IMG/VR virus record: IMGVR_UViG_3300003690_003728
Span: 1-43,302 of that record
DNA length: 43,302 nt
Direction: 5' to 3' (one strand)
Source: a virus
The position numbers and the translations under genes were made by a program. Under the pieces are notes generated by a model, which had not been told where the DNA came from, searched no databases, and worked only from the letters and a program-made list of their open reading frames with translations. Below are positions 14,449 through 22,196 of the stretch, in pieces (position 1 is the first letter of the stretch; each line of letters opens with the position of its first letter).

Positions 14449-14487
14449 TGCCTCGCATAGCTTCGGTTATGCGGGGCATTTTAATTT
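14449..14487 (+). terminator. Second intrinsic terminator, UUCG loop
   Basis: A 13-base stem (14449-14461 with 14466-14478, two G-T wobbles) closed by a TTCG tetraloop and followed by TTTAATTTT. It lies just before the ribosome site of the endolysin gene, so it also separates lysis gene expression from basal transcription. Confidence 0.75.
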
Positions 14488-14500
14488 TAGGAGGTAGGCC

Positions 14501-15079
14501 ATGGGCATGCGGTGGATTGATCACGTTAACGCGGTGCCCCATCGGCCACCTCAACGCACGACTGTGATGCTCTCAGCTGGGCATAGCGACACGGTGCCGG
14601 GGATCGTGGCGAATGGCTACAAAGAGGCCGATATAGTTCAGCTGTTCCGCGATGACGTTAGCGATCGGTTGAAGCACTTGGGCATTCAGCATGCCCTGGA
14701 TGGCGAGCCAGGGGAGAACCTGCCGTTACGTGAGGCAGTGCAGATCGCTAAGGGCTTTGAGATCGCGATTGAATTCCATACCAACGGTGGTGGCCCTGGT
14801 GCCACCGGTGTTGAGACGTTATCCCGCGCTCATAACAAGCCGCTGGGGGCTGAGCTTTGCCGTGTGACGGCTGACCTGTTGGGCATTGCTAACCGTGGTG
14901 CTAAGCCTGAGAACGCTGGGTACCACGAACGGTTGGCGTTCGTTAGCGGCGGCGGGGGCCTTATCTTCGAGTTGTTCTTTCTATCCAACGCTGACGATCT
15001 CCGCCGGTTTAAAGATAACTACCAGGCGTTAGTCGATGCGGTGGCAGATGTGATCGCGGACGCGGCGCGGGCGGCGTGA
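14501..15079 (+). CDS. N-acetylmuramoyl-L-alanine amidase endolysin (Amidase_3 type)
   Basis: A 192-aa zinc amidase that cuts the bond between MurNAc and L-alanine in peptidoglycan at the end of infection. It has LSAGHSD with His28, then Glu42 in KEAD, His93 in EFHTN, and catalytic Glu157 in LIFELFF. The whole protein is the catalytic domain plus a short N-terminal extension. No signal peptide or cell-wall binding module is seen, so export should depend on the holin downstream. AGGAGG (14489-14494) is 6 bases before the ATG at 14501. Confidence 0.92.
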   Translation: MGMRWIDHVNAVPHRPPQRTTVMLSAGHSDTVPGIVANGYKEADIVQLFRDDVSDRLKHLGIQHALDGEPGENLPLREAVQIAKGFEIAIEFHTNGGGPGATGVETLSRAHNKPLGAELCRVTADLLGIANRGAKPENAGYHERLAFVSGGGGLIFELFFLSNADDLRRFKDNYQALVDAVADVIADAARAA

Positions 15080-15104
15080 CATTCATTAAACAAAGAGTCT
15101 ACCC

Positions 15105-15428
15105 ATGCAGGAACGCGATCCTACTTTGTGGCAACAGGTGCTGACGTACATTGCGCTGGTTTGGCCCCAGATCTATGCGGGAGGGCTGGCGTTCGTCGTG
15201 GCCCTGATTCGTGGCCTGCATGCAGGTAATAAGGCAAGGCAGTCTTGGTTAGAGGCCATATTGTGCGGTTGCCTCACGTTTGGGCTGTTTCCTGTTCTGC
15301 ACTATCTGGGGCTGCCTGGCGGGTTGGCTGCATCTATCGGTGCCATCATCGCTTTTAAAGGCACTGAGTGGTTCGGCGATCGTGCGGATGAACTCTACGA
15401 AAAGCTGGTTGGCAGGTGGCTGAAATGA
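15105..15428 (+). CDS. Lambda-family phage holin
   Basis: A 107-aa membrane protein of the lambda holin family (Phage_holin_3 type). It has three hydrophobic stretches, roughly residues 17-35, 46-66 and 70-86, between a polar N-terminus (QERDPTLWQQ) and a charged C-terminal end (ADELYEKLVGRWLK). It should form the inner-membrane lesions that release the amidase. It follows the amidase by 25 bp and overlaps the Rz gene by 4 bp. No dual-start motif was examined in detail. Confidence 0.88.
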   Translation: MQERDPTLWQQVLTYIALVWPQIYAGGLAFVVALIRGLHAGNKARQSWLEAILCGCLTFGLFPVLHYLGLPGGLAASIGAIIAFKGTEWFGDRADELYEKLVGRWLK

Positions 15429-15856
15429 TCAAGCGCATTCTGGGAAACCTATCCGGTTGGATGGTCGCCGGGCTGTTAGGCATCACGATCTTTGCTGGCA
15501 TGCAGGCTCGCAATTATGCGATGCAGCTATCGGCAACCGAGAGCGAGTTGGCTCGATCCCGCGATCAGGTAGAGATACTGCAGGAGCATCAGCGCTGGCA
15601 GCGTGAGCAGATGGAGACGTTGAGCGCTGTGCTCGCCACGCGTGACAAGCAGCTGCAGCGAGACAATGAACTGGTGGACATGATGCGCCACACGGCACGG
15701 CAACTGGAGAGAGACGATGCGACGACTAGCGATTGGGCTGGGCAGCCTGTGCCTGATGCTGTTAGCAGCTGGGTGCTCGACCTCCCCGAAGATGGTGACA
15801 GTACCGGTGCTAGTGATGCCGGAAGTGCCGCCGCACCTGCTGACGCCACTGAGTGA
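15425..15856 (+). CDS. Rz-like i-spanin
   Basis: A 143-aa inner-membrane spanin subunit. An N-terminal transmembrane anchor (WMVAGLLGITIFAGMQA) is followed by a long periplasmic coiled coil (about residues 25-95, heptad-like Leu/Ile and Gln) and an acidic Ala/Ser-rich tail. Together with Rz1 it links the inner and outer membranes to finish lysis. I chose the ATG at 15425, which overlaps the holin TGA and has AGGTGG 6 bases upstream, over a GTG at 15416. The last 140 bases also encode the start of Rz1 in another frame. Confidence 0.8.
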   Translation: MIKRILGNLSGWMVAGLLGITIFAGMQARNYAMQLSATESELARSRDQVEILQEHQRWQREQMETLSAVLATRDKQLQRDNELVDMMRHTARQLERDDATTSDWAGQPVPDAVSSWVLDLPEDGDSTGASDAGSAAAPADATE

Positions 15857-15995
15857 GCCACAGCGCCGTGTGTCGCACAACCGCGACTTGCTCCAGTTGC
15901 TGGCCGACTATGAATCGCTGCGCCGGCGGGCGAATGCTGACCGTGAGTCTGTCTATCAGCTGTTGCTTAAGCCGGGTTCGGCAGGCGAGCAATAA
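15717..15995 (+). CDS. Rz1-like o-spanin lipoprotein
   Basis: A 92-aa lipoprotein with an N-terminal signal RRLAIGLGSLCLMLLAAGC; the lipobox is LAAGC with Cys20 as the lipid site. The mature part is Pro-rich at first (PEVPPHLLTPL), typical of Rz1, and then helical. It would sit in the outer membrane and pair with Rz. It begins inside the Rz gene in the +1 frame and extends past its end, the overlapped arrangement seen in many phages. Confidence 0.85.
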   Translation: MRRLAIGLGSLCLMLLAAGCSTSPKMVTVPVLVMPEVPPHLLTPLSEPQRRVSHNRDLLQLLADYESLRRRANADRESVYQLLLKPGSAGEQ

Positions 15996-16111
15996 GTCTA
16001 GGTTCTTCTGGCTAGGTAGCGTCCTACACGGGGGAACATAGCCGCGGAATTCGTGCAGCTAAAAACTGCGCATGGCTTCCTTACTTTTAATCTGATCAAT
16101 AGGTTAGCCGC
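15996..16111 (+). other. Non-coding space before the small terminase, candidate cos region
   Basis: 116 bases without a gene, in the position of lambda cos. It holds a weak hairpin GTGCAG/CTGCGC (16053-16071) and a GC-rich stretch around 16026-16046. No sequence matching a known cohesive end was recognised. The assignment rests on position next to Nu1-like and GpA-like terminases only. Confidence 0.3.
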
Positions 16112-16666
16112 ATGACGTCAGTTGAGTTGATCAACGTTTGTCAGCTGGCGTTGCTTAACTGGCACGCGGCTGGCTTGCCTGCATCGGTAAATAAGCGGGC
16201 GCTGTCTGAGCTGCTGCTAGTGTCTGAACGATCACTGACGGAATGGCAGCAAAAGGATATGCCGGTGGCGGTGTCAGCTGGCCGCGGTGCCAGCAATGAA
16301 TATTCCCCGGCTGAAGTTCTCGCCTGGCTACTGGTTCGCGCTAATGACACTAGCCGCGAATCCGCCAAAGATCGCCTCGACCGTTTGCGCGGTGACCAGC
16401 TTGAACGCGAGATGCTGAAAGAAGATGACGTGCTCGTGATGCCCGAAGATCTAGACGTTGAGTATGGCGCGATGGTCGAAGCCGCCCGCGCTGAGTTGCT
16501 GTTCAACATGCCTGATGCCTTGTCCGCTGAGTTAACGGCGATCCACGGCGAAGAGGTGGATGTGTCGATCATCCGCCGTCACATCGAAGATGCGTTATCC
16601 ACATTGAGTAGCTATGAATCCAGCAGCCAACATGAACCGGAAGATGCGGAGGGCATTGAAGCGTAA
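16112..16666 (+). CDS. terS: Terminase small subunit (Nu1-like)
   Basis: A 184-aa DNA-recognition subunit of the packaging terminase. The N-terminal winged-helix part (NKRALSELLLVSERSLTEWQQKDMPV, then EYSPAEVLAWLL) fits lambda gpNu1. The rest is helical and acidic (about 90-184), used for oligomerisation and contact with the large subunit. It should bind cos and direct cutting. The ATG is at 16112, with a weak AGGTTA upstream. It overlaps the large subunit by 53 bp. Confidence 0.85.
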   Translation: MTSVELINVCQLALLNWHAAGLPASVNKRALSELLLVSERSLTEWQQKDMPVAVSAGRGASNEYSPAEVLAWLLVRANDTSRESAKDRLDRLRGDQLEREMLKEDDVLVMPEDLDVEYGAMVEAARAELLFNMPDALSAELTAIHGEEVDVSIIRRHIEDALSTLSSYESSSQHEPEDAEGIEA

Positions 16667-18611
16667 TGCCTCGCGTTGGGCTCGGACGTTGGCACAAAAA
16701 TGGGCGCCCCCTGAACGTATCAGCACTCTGGATTGGGCGAACAAACACCGCTGGATGAGCGAAGTTGAAACAGCCAGGCCCGGTAAGTACTCCATTCACG
16801 TTACCCCTGCGTTGGCATTGCCGGGTGGGCCGCTTGAAGCAATCGACGATCCCAACGTTGAAGAGGTGTGCTGTCAGAAATCAGCGCAGGTCGCTTGGAC
16901 ATCCGGCGTGCTAGGCAATGCTCTTGGCCGCTGGATCGACATTGATCCGTCACCGATCATCGGCCTGTTCCCCAAAGACGGCGCCGCTAAAGAGTACGTG
17001 GCGGAAAAATTTGAGCCGATGGTGGAAGCAACACCACGGCTACGCAACAAGATAGACCTACGCTCGCGGAAGCTGCAGCAACGCCAGCAGTTCAAGCGCT
17101 TCCCGGGCGGCTTCCTGAAGTTGGTGGGTTCCAATTCGCCATCGTCGGTGAAATCGACGCCTAGCCCCCGCGGCTTTGTCGAAGAGCCTGATGACTGCAA
17201 CCTGAATCTGAAAGGTCAGGGTGATTCGATCCTGCTGCTCAAGGAGCGTGGCAAAACCTACGGCCGGGGGCGTAAGAAATACATCATCGGTGGCACGCCC
17301 ACCATCGCGGGCATCTCTTCGATCGAAGCTGAAATGCAGCTTAGCGACAAACGCCGCTGCCTGGTGCCGTGTCACCAGTGTGGCGAATCGCACGAACTGA
17401 GCTTCGATAACCTGGTATGCCCGACGACTGCCAAAGAGCCGCATCCCATTTATGGTGCGTTCCGACCAGAGCAAACCGTTTACGCCTGCCCGCATTGCGG
17501 TAGCGAGTGGAACGATCGGGATAAGAACGCCAACCTGCGTAAAGGGAAGTGGGTAGCCACCGCCGAGTTCCGCGGTGTGGCCGGCTACTACATGAATGAG
17601 TTGCTGAGTACCTTCCCCGATTCGCGCTTTGCGAAGTTGATGGAGAAGTGGCTATCAGCGCAGCACAACGCTGAGCAAGGCGATTTTAGTGACCTGATCG
17701 TATTCACCAACAGCTCAATGGGCCTGGCGTATCAGTTCAAAGGCGACGCGCCTGAAGTGGATGAGCTGAAGGATCGCGCTGAAGAGTATGCAGAGAAAAC
17801 CATCCCCCGTGGTGGCTTGCTGGTAACTGCTGGTGTGGACGTGCAACACGACCGTCTAGCAGTGGTGATCCGTGCCTGGGGCCGTGGCGAAGAGAGCTGG
17901 CTGATCTACTGGGGTGAGCTCTACGGCAACACGATGGACAAGGTAGACCCGGTTTGGGCTGAGCTGGATAAGCTGCTGACCACCGGCTTTGAACATGAAA
18001 GCGGTGCCTCGCTTCGCGTTTCAGCGCTGACGATTGATAGCTCGGACGGCCACACCAGTGACGCGGTTTATGACTACGTTCGGGCACGGCAACGCCATGG
18101 TGTCATGGCGGGCAAAGGCGCCTCTATCAATAGCGAGAACAAGGAAATATTCAGCCGTCCGAAAATCTCAGACGACACGAACAGCAAAAACACCAAGGCC
18201 GATAAGTACGGCCTTCGCCCGTTTATCGTCGGTACCCATAAAGCCAAAGATCTGATTGACGCCCGCATAAGGCTCAAGGGCACTGGCCCTGGTCGCATGC
18301 ACTGGTACCAAGACGTTCGCCCCGACTACTGGGAACAGCTCACGGCAGAGGTTAAGGCACCGCATCCGCGCAACCCGCGTAAGAAGGTTTGGCAGAAAAA
18401 GGCGGGGAAACCCAACGAAGCGCTGGACTGTGAAGTGTACGCATTGCACGCGGCGCGTAGCTGCCGAACCCATGTGCTTAGGGCAAGCGACTGGGATCGG
18501 CTCGAAGCCACGCTAACCCAAACAACCCTGTTTGAATCACCGGCAGAAATACCGGCACAGCCAACTGCTGGCCGCCGTCGTGGACGCCGTATGAGGAACC
18601 GAAGCGTATGA
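16614..18611 (+). CDS. terL: Terminase large subunit (lambda GpA family)
   Basis: A 665-aa packaging motor and nuclease of the GpA family. The ATPase part shows CQKSAQVAWTSG (Walker A-like, about residue 90-101) and FVEEPDDC (Walker B-like, about 188-195). A CxxC pair (CHQCGE and CPHCGSEW) sits in an inserted zinc-binding region near 250-300. The nuclease part includes GGLLVTAGVDVQHDR and DSSDGHTSD. The C-terminal tail is basic (GRRRGRRMRNRSV). I kept the ATG at 16614; 16632 is a second possibility. The stop overlaps the gpW-like start by 4 bp. Confidence 0.93.
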   Translation: MNPAANMNRKMRRALKRNASRWARTLAQKWAPPERISTLDWANKHRWMSEVETARPGKYSIHVTPALALPGGPLEAIDDPNVEEVCCQKSAQVAWTSGVLGNALGRWIDIDPSPIIGLFPKDGAAKEYVAEKFEPMVEATPRLRNKIDLRSRKLQQRQQFKRFPGGFLKLVGSNSPSSVKSTPSPRGFVEEPDDCNLNLKGQGDSILLLKERGKTYGRGRKKYIIGGTPTIAGISSIEAEMQLSDKRRCLVPCHQCGESHELSFDNLVCPTTAKEPHPIYGAFRPEQTVYACPHCGSEWNDRDKNANLRKGKWVATAEFRGVAGYYMNELLSTFPDSRFAKLMEKWLSAQHNAEQGDFSDLIVFTNSSMGLAYQFKGDAPEVDELKDRAEEYAEKTIPRGGLLVTAGVDVQHDRLAVVIRAWGRGEESWLIYWGELYGNTMDKVDPVWAELDKLLTTGFEHESGASLRVSALTIDSSDGHTSDAVYDYVRARQRHGVMAGKGASINSENKEIFSRPKISDDTNSKNTKADKYGLRPFIVGTHKAKDLIDARIRLKGTGPGRMHWYQDVRPDYWEQLTAEVKAPHPRNPRKKVWQKKAGKPNEALDCEVYALHAARSCRTHVLRASDWDRLEATLTQTTLFESPAEIPAQPTAGRRRGRRMRNRSV

Positions 18612-18829
18612 CCCAACAAACCTACACCGACCGCCTGACCCTGGTGCGTGAAGCGATCGATAAGATTTTGTCGGGTTCGCAGTCATGGCGCTTTGGAGAG
18701 CGGCAATATACCCGCGCCGATCTGGGCACCCTGCAGCGTATGGAAGTTCACTACGCGAAGATGGCCGCGAAAGAACAAGCCGCCACACGCGGGCGAGGCC
18801 GTAACCGTATTCGCTATGTGGGGTTTTAA
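18608..18829 (+). CDS. gpW-like/DUF6148 head-tail adaptor
   Basis: A 73-aa protein in the position of lambda gpW. It has the pattern LTLVREAIDKILSG, then QYTRADLGTLQRMEVHY, then a basic tail (RGRGRNRIRYVGF). Such proteins close the head after DNA filling and form the interface for the tail. It is coupled to terL (ATGA) and is 3 bp before the portal gene. Whether the family is gpW proper or DUF6148 was not resolved. Confidence 0.75.
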   Translation: MTQQTYTDRLTLVREAIDKILSGSQSWRFGERQYTRADLGTLQRMEVHYAKMAAKEQAATRGRGRNRIRYVGF

Positions 18830-18832
18830 GCC

Positions 18833-20500
18833 ATGGGCATTTTTCCAAATCTAGGCAGCGCCCGGGCCAAGCTGGCAGAGACACAAGCCCAGCAAGCGAT
18901 GGAGGAAATTCAGCGCCTCAAAGCAACCCAGCCCAGCACCAAGGCCAACGTGGGCAGCGAGACACGCCACCGCGGTGCCAGCCGTATGATCCGTAGCATG
19001 TTGAGTTGGATCCCCGGCTTGGGTAGCCCGCGGCAGGATACGCCCACCAGCGAGCGTGAAACGCTGATTGCCCGCTCGCGGGATGCCTACCGCAACCACA
19101 TGCTTGGCCGTGCTGCGATCAGCCGCGCCGCTACCAACGTAGTGGGCATGGGTTTAACTGTTAGGCCCAATGTTGATGGCAAGGTGCTAGGGCTGGATGA
19201 CGACGCCACCGATGCCCTCAATGACCAGTTAGCGCGTAACTTCGCCCTTTGGGCACAGGAGCCTAATGAATGCGATGCGGAAGCCACGATGGACTTCTAC
19301 ATGCTGCAACGGCTGGCCTTTGTCAGTGCGCTGGTTAGTGGTGATGTGTTCGGCTTCACTCCGTTTGATCAACGAGTAGGCGGGTTGTTTGGCCTCAAGC
19401 TGCAGTTAGTGGAAGCGGAGCGGGTGGGTAACCCTTATAACATCCTAAACACTGAACGCGAGCAAGACGGTATTCGTGTGGATCGGTTAGGCAGGCCAAC
19501 CCATGTAAGACTCTGCAGCGGCTACCCCAGCGACCATTTAACGCGGCATAACTGGGAATGGGTACCCGTGTTCGGCGCCGAAACTGGCCGTCGGCGGATC
19601 ATGCAGTTGATGAATGAAAAGGATCGGCCCAGGCAACAACGAGGCGTTCCTTATCTGGCGCCCATCCTAGAAGCGCTGCAGAAGCTTGAGCGCTTCAGCC
19701 AGGCAGAGCTAACCGCCGCTGTGATCAGCGCGATGTTCACGGTGGCCATTACGCATGGCGACACCGATGAGGAGCAGGGCATTGGTGGCGGTGCCACCAT
19801 GTGGGATGAGCAGAGCAACGATCCCAACAAACCAGCGCGGCCAGTGGTGCAGAGCAATCGGGATCATGAACCGGAAGGCGACAACCTAACGTTAGGCGAG
19901 GGCGCAGTCTGGGATTTAGAAGAGGGCGCCAAACCGGTGCCCATCAGCTCCAACCGGCCTAACCCCGAGTTTGACCCCTTTTTTATGGCGATCGTCAAAG
20001 AGATCGGCGCTGCACTGGATCAACCCGCTGAAGTGCTATTGATGCACTTTTCGACTAGCTACACGGCAGCTCGGGCAGCATTCAACCAGCTGTTCAAATT
20101 TGTTAAGCAGCGCCGCCACCATTTGACGGTGCAATGGTGCCAGCCCATCTATGAGCTCGTGATTGATGAGATGGTCGCCAACGGCATGATCACGCTGCCT
20201 GGGTATCGGGATCCGGCCAAGCGCCGTGCCTATACCCGTTCGCTGTGGATCGGTGAGCCGCTGGGTTCACTCAACGAACTGATTGACGCCCGCGCCGCGA
20301 CGGAGCGCATCGCCAACGGCACCAGTAACGAACACCTGGAAACCATGGCGCTGCACGGTGAGGACTGGGAAGACGTTCACAAGGATCGCGCCCGCGAGAT
20401 CAAGCGTAAAAACGAAGACGGCGTGCCGCTCTACATTGGCGGCAAGATTCATGACGACGACGCACAAACTGACTCGCACCCTAACCAGCACACCGCCTAA
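18833..20500 (+). CDS. Phage portal protein, lambda family
   Basis: A 555-aa portal that forms the dodecameric DNA channel at the head vertex. Family signs are NHMLGRAAISRAATNVVGMGL, RLAFVSALVSGDVFGF, LVEAERVGNP, and a clip/wing region RQQRGVPYLAPILEALQKLERF. The late part includes LDQPAEVLLMHFSTSYTAARAAFNQ, a signature of lambda-type portals. The C-terminus is charged and probably disordered. The gene starts 3 bp after the gpW-like gene and ends at a hairpin. Confidence 0.93.
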   Translation: MGIFPNLGSARAKLAETQAQQAMEEIQRLKATQPSTKANVGSETRHRGASRMIRSMLSWIPGLGSPRQDTPTSERETLIARSRDAYRNHMLGRAAISRAATNVVGMGLTVRPNVDGKVLGLDDDATDALNDQLARNFALWAQEPNECDAEATMDFYMLQRLAFVSALVSGDVFGFTPFDQRVGGLFGLKLQLVEAERVGNPYNILNTEREQDGIRVDRLGRPTHVRLCSGYPSDHLTRHNWEWVPVFGAETGRRRIMQLMNEKDRPRQQRGVPYLAPILEALQKLERFSQAELTAAVISAMFTVAITHGDTDEEQGIGGGATMWDEQSNDPNKPARPVVQSNRDHEPEGDNLTLGEGAVWDLEEGAKPVPISSNRPNPEFDPFFMAIVKEIGAALDQPAEVLLMHFSTSYTAARAAFNQLFKFVKQRRHHLTVQWCQPIYELVIDEMVANGMITLPGYRDPAKRRAYTRSLWIGEPLGSLNELIDARAATERIANGTSNEHLETMALHGEDWEDVHKDRAREIKRKNEDGVPLYIGGKIHDDDAQTDSHPNQHTA

Positions 20501-20529
20501 GCCCTGCCATTGAGCAGGGCTTTCCTTTT
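20500..20529 (+). terminator. Intercistronic hairpin after the portal gene
   Basis: An 8-bp stem AGCCCTGC/GCAGGGCT (20500-20507 and 20514-20521), then TTCCTTTTT. It resembles a terminator but lies inside the late operon, so it may act as a partial terminator or processing site. Confidence 0.65.
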
Positions 20530-20540
20530 TGGAGATGACT

Positions 20541-21764
20541 ATGAGAACCGCACTGGAGCTAGCGGCGGGTCGCCCGTGGCTGATGACCAGCGAAGCGCTC
20601 GATACCGTGATGGCGGTGGCTGATCGTCAGGGCGATGTGGAGGCACTGGAAACACGCCTGGGGCGCTCGCTGGATAACACCCGTAGCGTCACCGTGCGCG
20701 ATGGCGTGGCAGTGATCCCAGTGACCGGCCCGATCTTCCGGTACGCCAACCTGTTCACTGAAATCAGCGGAGCCACCAGTACCCAAGTGTTGGCGACTGA
20801 TTTCCAGACCGCGTTCGACGACCCCGCGATCAAAGCGATTATTCCTGTATTCGATACACCAGGTGGTGAAGCCACCGGCATCAATGAGATTGGCGATCTG
20901 ATCTACAACATGCGCGGCCGCAAGCCTGTGGTTGCCTATGTCAGTGGTATGGCTGCCAGTGCTGGTTACTGGATAGCCAGCGCAGCCGATGAAGTGGTGG
21001 TGGATGACACCGCCCAGCTGGGCAGCGTGGGTGTGGTGCTAAGCCTGCGTAAGCGCGAAGACCGCCCCGGTGAGAAAAGCTACGAGATCGTTTCCAGCAA
21101 CGCCCCCAACAAGCGGCCCGATCTGGAAACGGAAGCGGGCCGGGCGCAGCTTCAAACGCGAACCGATGAGCTCGCCAACGTTTTTCTCGACAAAGTGGCC
21201 CGCAACCGCGGTATTCCCCGTGAAGAGGTCAACGACCGTTTCCGCCAGGGCGGTATTGCCACTGGCGCGCTGGCGATCGAAGCGGGCATGGCTGACCGCC
21301 TTGGTTCGCTTGAATCCCTTATTGCCGAACTGGCCGGTTCCTCTGCCAGTAACCAACCCAGGAGCATCACTATGACCACCGTGAAAACCACGGCAGAGCT
21401 GCAGGCAGCGATCGAGGCCGGTACCGACCCCAAGACCATTCAAATCGCGGCGGCGGAAACCGTCGATACCGACAAGCTGCGCACTGAAGCAGCGGATGCT
21501 GAACGCCAGCGCTGCATCGGCATTCAGGCCTTGGCTATGCCTGGCTTTGAAAAGGAAGTCGCGGCGGCGCTGACCAATGGCGACAGCGTAGAAGCCACCG
21601 GCCTGGCGTTGTTCAAAGCGGCGACAGATCGCGGCATCAGCCTGCAAAGCATCAAAGGCGACAGCACTGAAGCTGGTACCACTACGCCGCCTAAGGATGA
21701 CGACGCCTCCGAAACCGAGCGAGCCCAGGCGGTTGATGCCATCTCCAAGCGCTGGGCGAAGTAA
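20541..21764 (+). CDS. Head maturation protease (S49/SppA type) with C-terminal scaffold
   Basis: A 407-aa protein like lambda gpC. The protease part (about 50-265) has GVAVIPVTGPI, IIPVFDTPGGEATG and the nucleophile Ser140 in SGMAASAGYW. It should cut scaffold and portal during head maturation. The last 130 residues (from Met278) are a helical, acidic scaffold domain also made separately from an internal start. I chose the ATG at 20541, since GGAG (20531-20534) is 6 bases away, over an upstream TTG. It follows the portal after a hairpin. Confidence 0.9.
   Translation: MRTALELAAGRPWLMTSEALDTVMAVADRQGDVEALETRLGRSLDNTRSVTVRDGVAVIPVTGPIFRYANLFTEISGATSTQVLATDFQTAFDDPAIKAIIPVFDTPGGEATGINEIGDLIYNMRGRKPVVAYVSGMAASAGYWIASAADEVVVDDTAQLGSVGVVLSLRKREDRPGEKSYEIVSSNAPNKRPDLETEAGRAQLQTRTDELANVFLDKVARNRGIPREEVNDRFRQGGIATGALAIEAGMADRLGSLESLIAELAGSSASNQPRSITMTTVKTTAELQAAIEAGTDPKTIQIAAAETVDTDKLRTEAADAERQRCIGIQALAMPGFEKEVAAALTNGDSVEATGLALFKAATDRGISLQSIKGDSTEAGTTTPPKDDDASETERAQAVDAISKRWAK
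21372..21764 (+). CDS. Nested capsid scaffold protein (Nu3-like)
   Basis: A 130-aa protein in the same frame as the protease C-terminus. A clear GGAG (21361-21364) is 7 bases before the ATG at 21372, and the codons that follow (MTTVKTTAEL) begin a helical acidic region. Lambda makes Nu3 the same way from inside gene C. It should guide capsid assembly and then be removed by the protease. A ribosome site inside a coding frame is not by itself proof of use. Confidence 0.75.
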   Translation: MTTVKTTAELQAAIEAGTDPKTIQIAAAETVDTDKLRTEAADAERQRCIGIQALAMPGFEKEVAAALTNGDSVEATGLALFKAATDRGISLQSIKGDSTEAGTTTPPKDDDASETERAQAVDAISKRWAK

Positions 21765-21800
21765 GCCCCCGGATAACCCTTTACTGATAGGAGCAAGCCC

Positions 21801-22151
21801 ATGCCTGGCATGACTCAAACAGCCCACCGGCAGCGCCAGTTGCGCGGTGGTGATTTCCCGGTTCGCTTTGCCACTGTGACGATCGCCGCGGGTGAAGTGC
21901 TCGAGGAAGGCAGTGTACTTGGTGAAGTCACCGCCAACGAAGAGTACAAGCTGAGCGCGTCCGCCGCCGCGGATGGCAGCGAAGCCCCCAGCGTAGTGCT
22001 TTGGGAAGACGTAGACGCGACCGAAGGCCCAGTGCCTGCGGAAGTGATGCTGACCGGTGACCTACGCTCAGCCGAACTAACGCTTGGCGAGGGCCACACC
22101 ATCGAGTCCGTGCGTAAAGCGCTGCGCCCATGGTCGCTGTTCGTTCACTAA
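21801..22151 (+). CDS. Head decoration protein (gpD/HDPD family)
   Basis: A 116-aa protein of the lambda gpD family. Typical parts are GGDFPVRFATVTIAAGEVLEEG, YKLSASAAADGSEAPSVVL and the beta segment VPAEVMLTGDLRSAELTLG. It should form trimers on the capsid surface and stabilise the expanded head. AGGAG is present before the ATG at 21801. The gene lies between the protease and capsid genes, as in lambda. Confidence 0.9.
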   Translation: MPGMTQTAHRQRQLRGGDFPVRFATVTIAAGEVLEEGSVLGEVTANEEYKLSASAAADGSEAPSVVLWEDVDATEGPVPAEVMLTGDLRSAELTLGEGHTIESVRKALRPWSLFVH

Positions 22152-22196
22152 GTATGAGCTTAGCGGCACCCTTTTAATTTAATCCGGGAGAACCCC

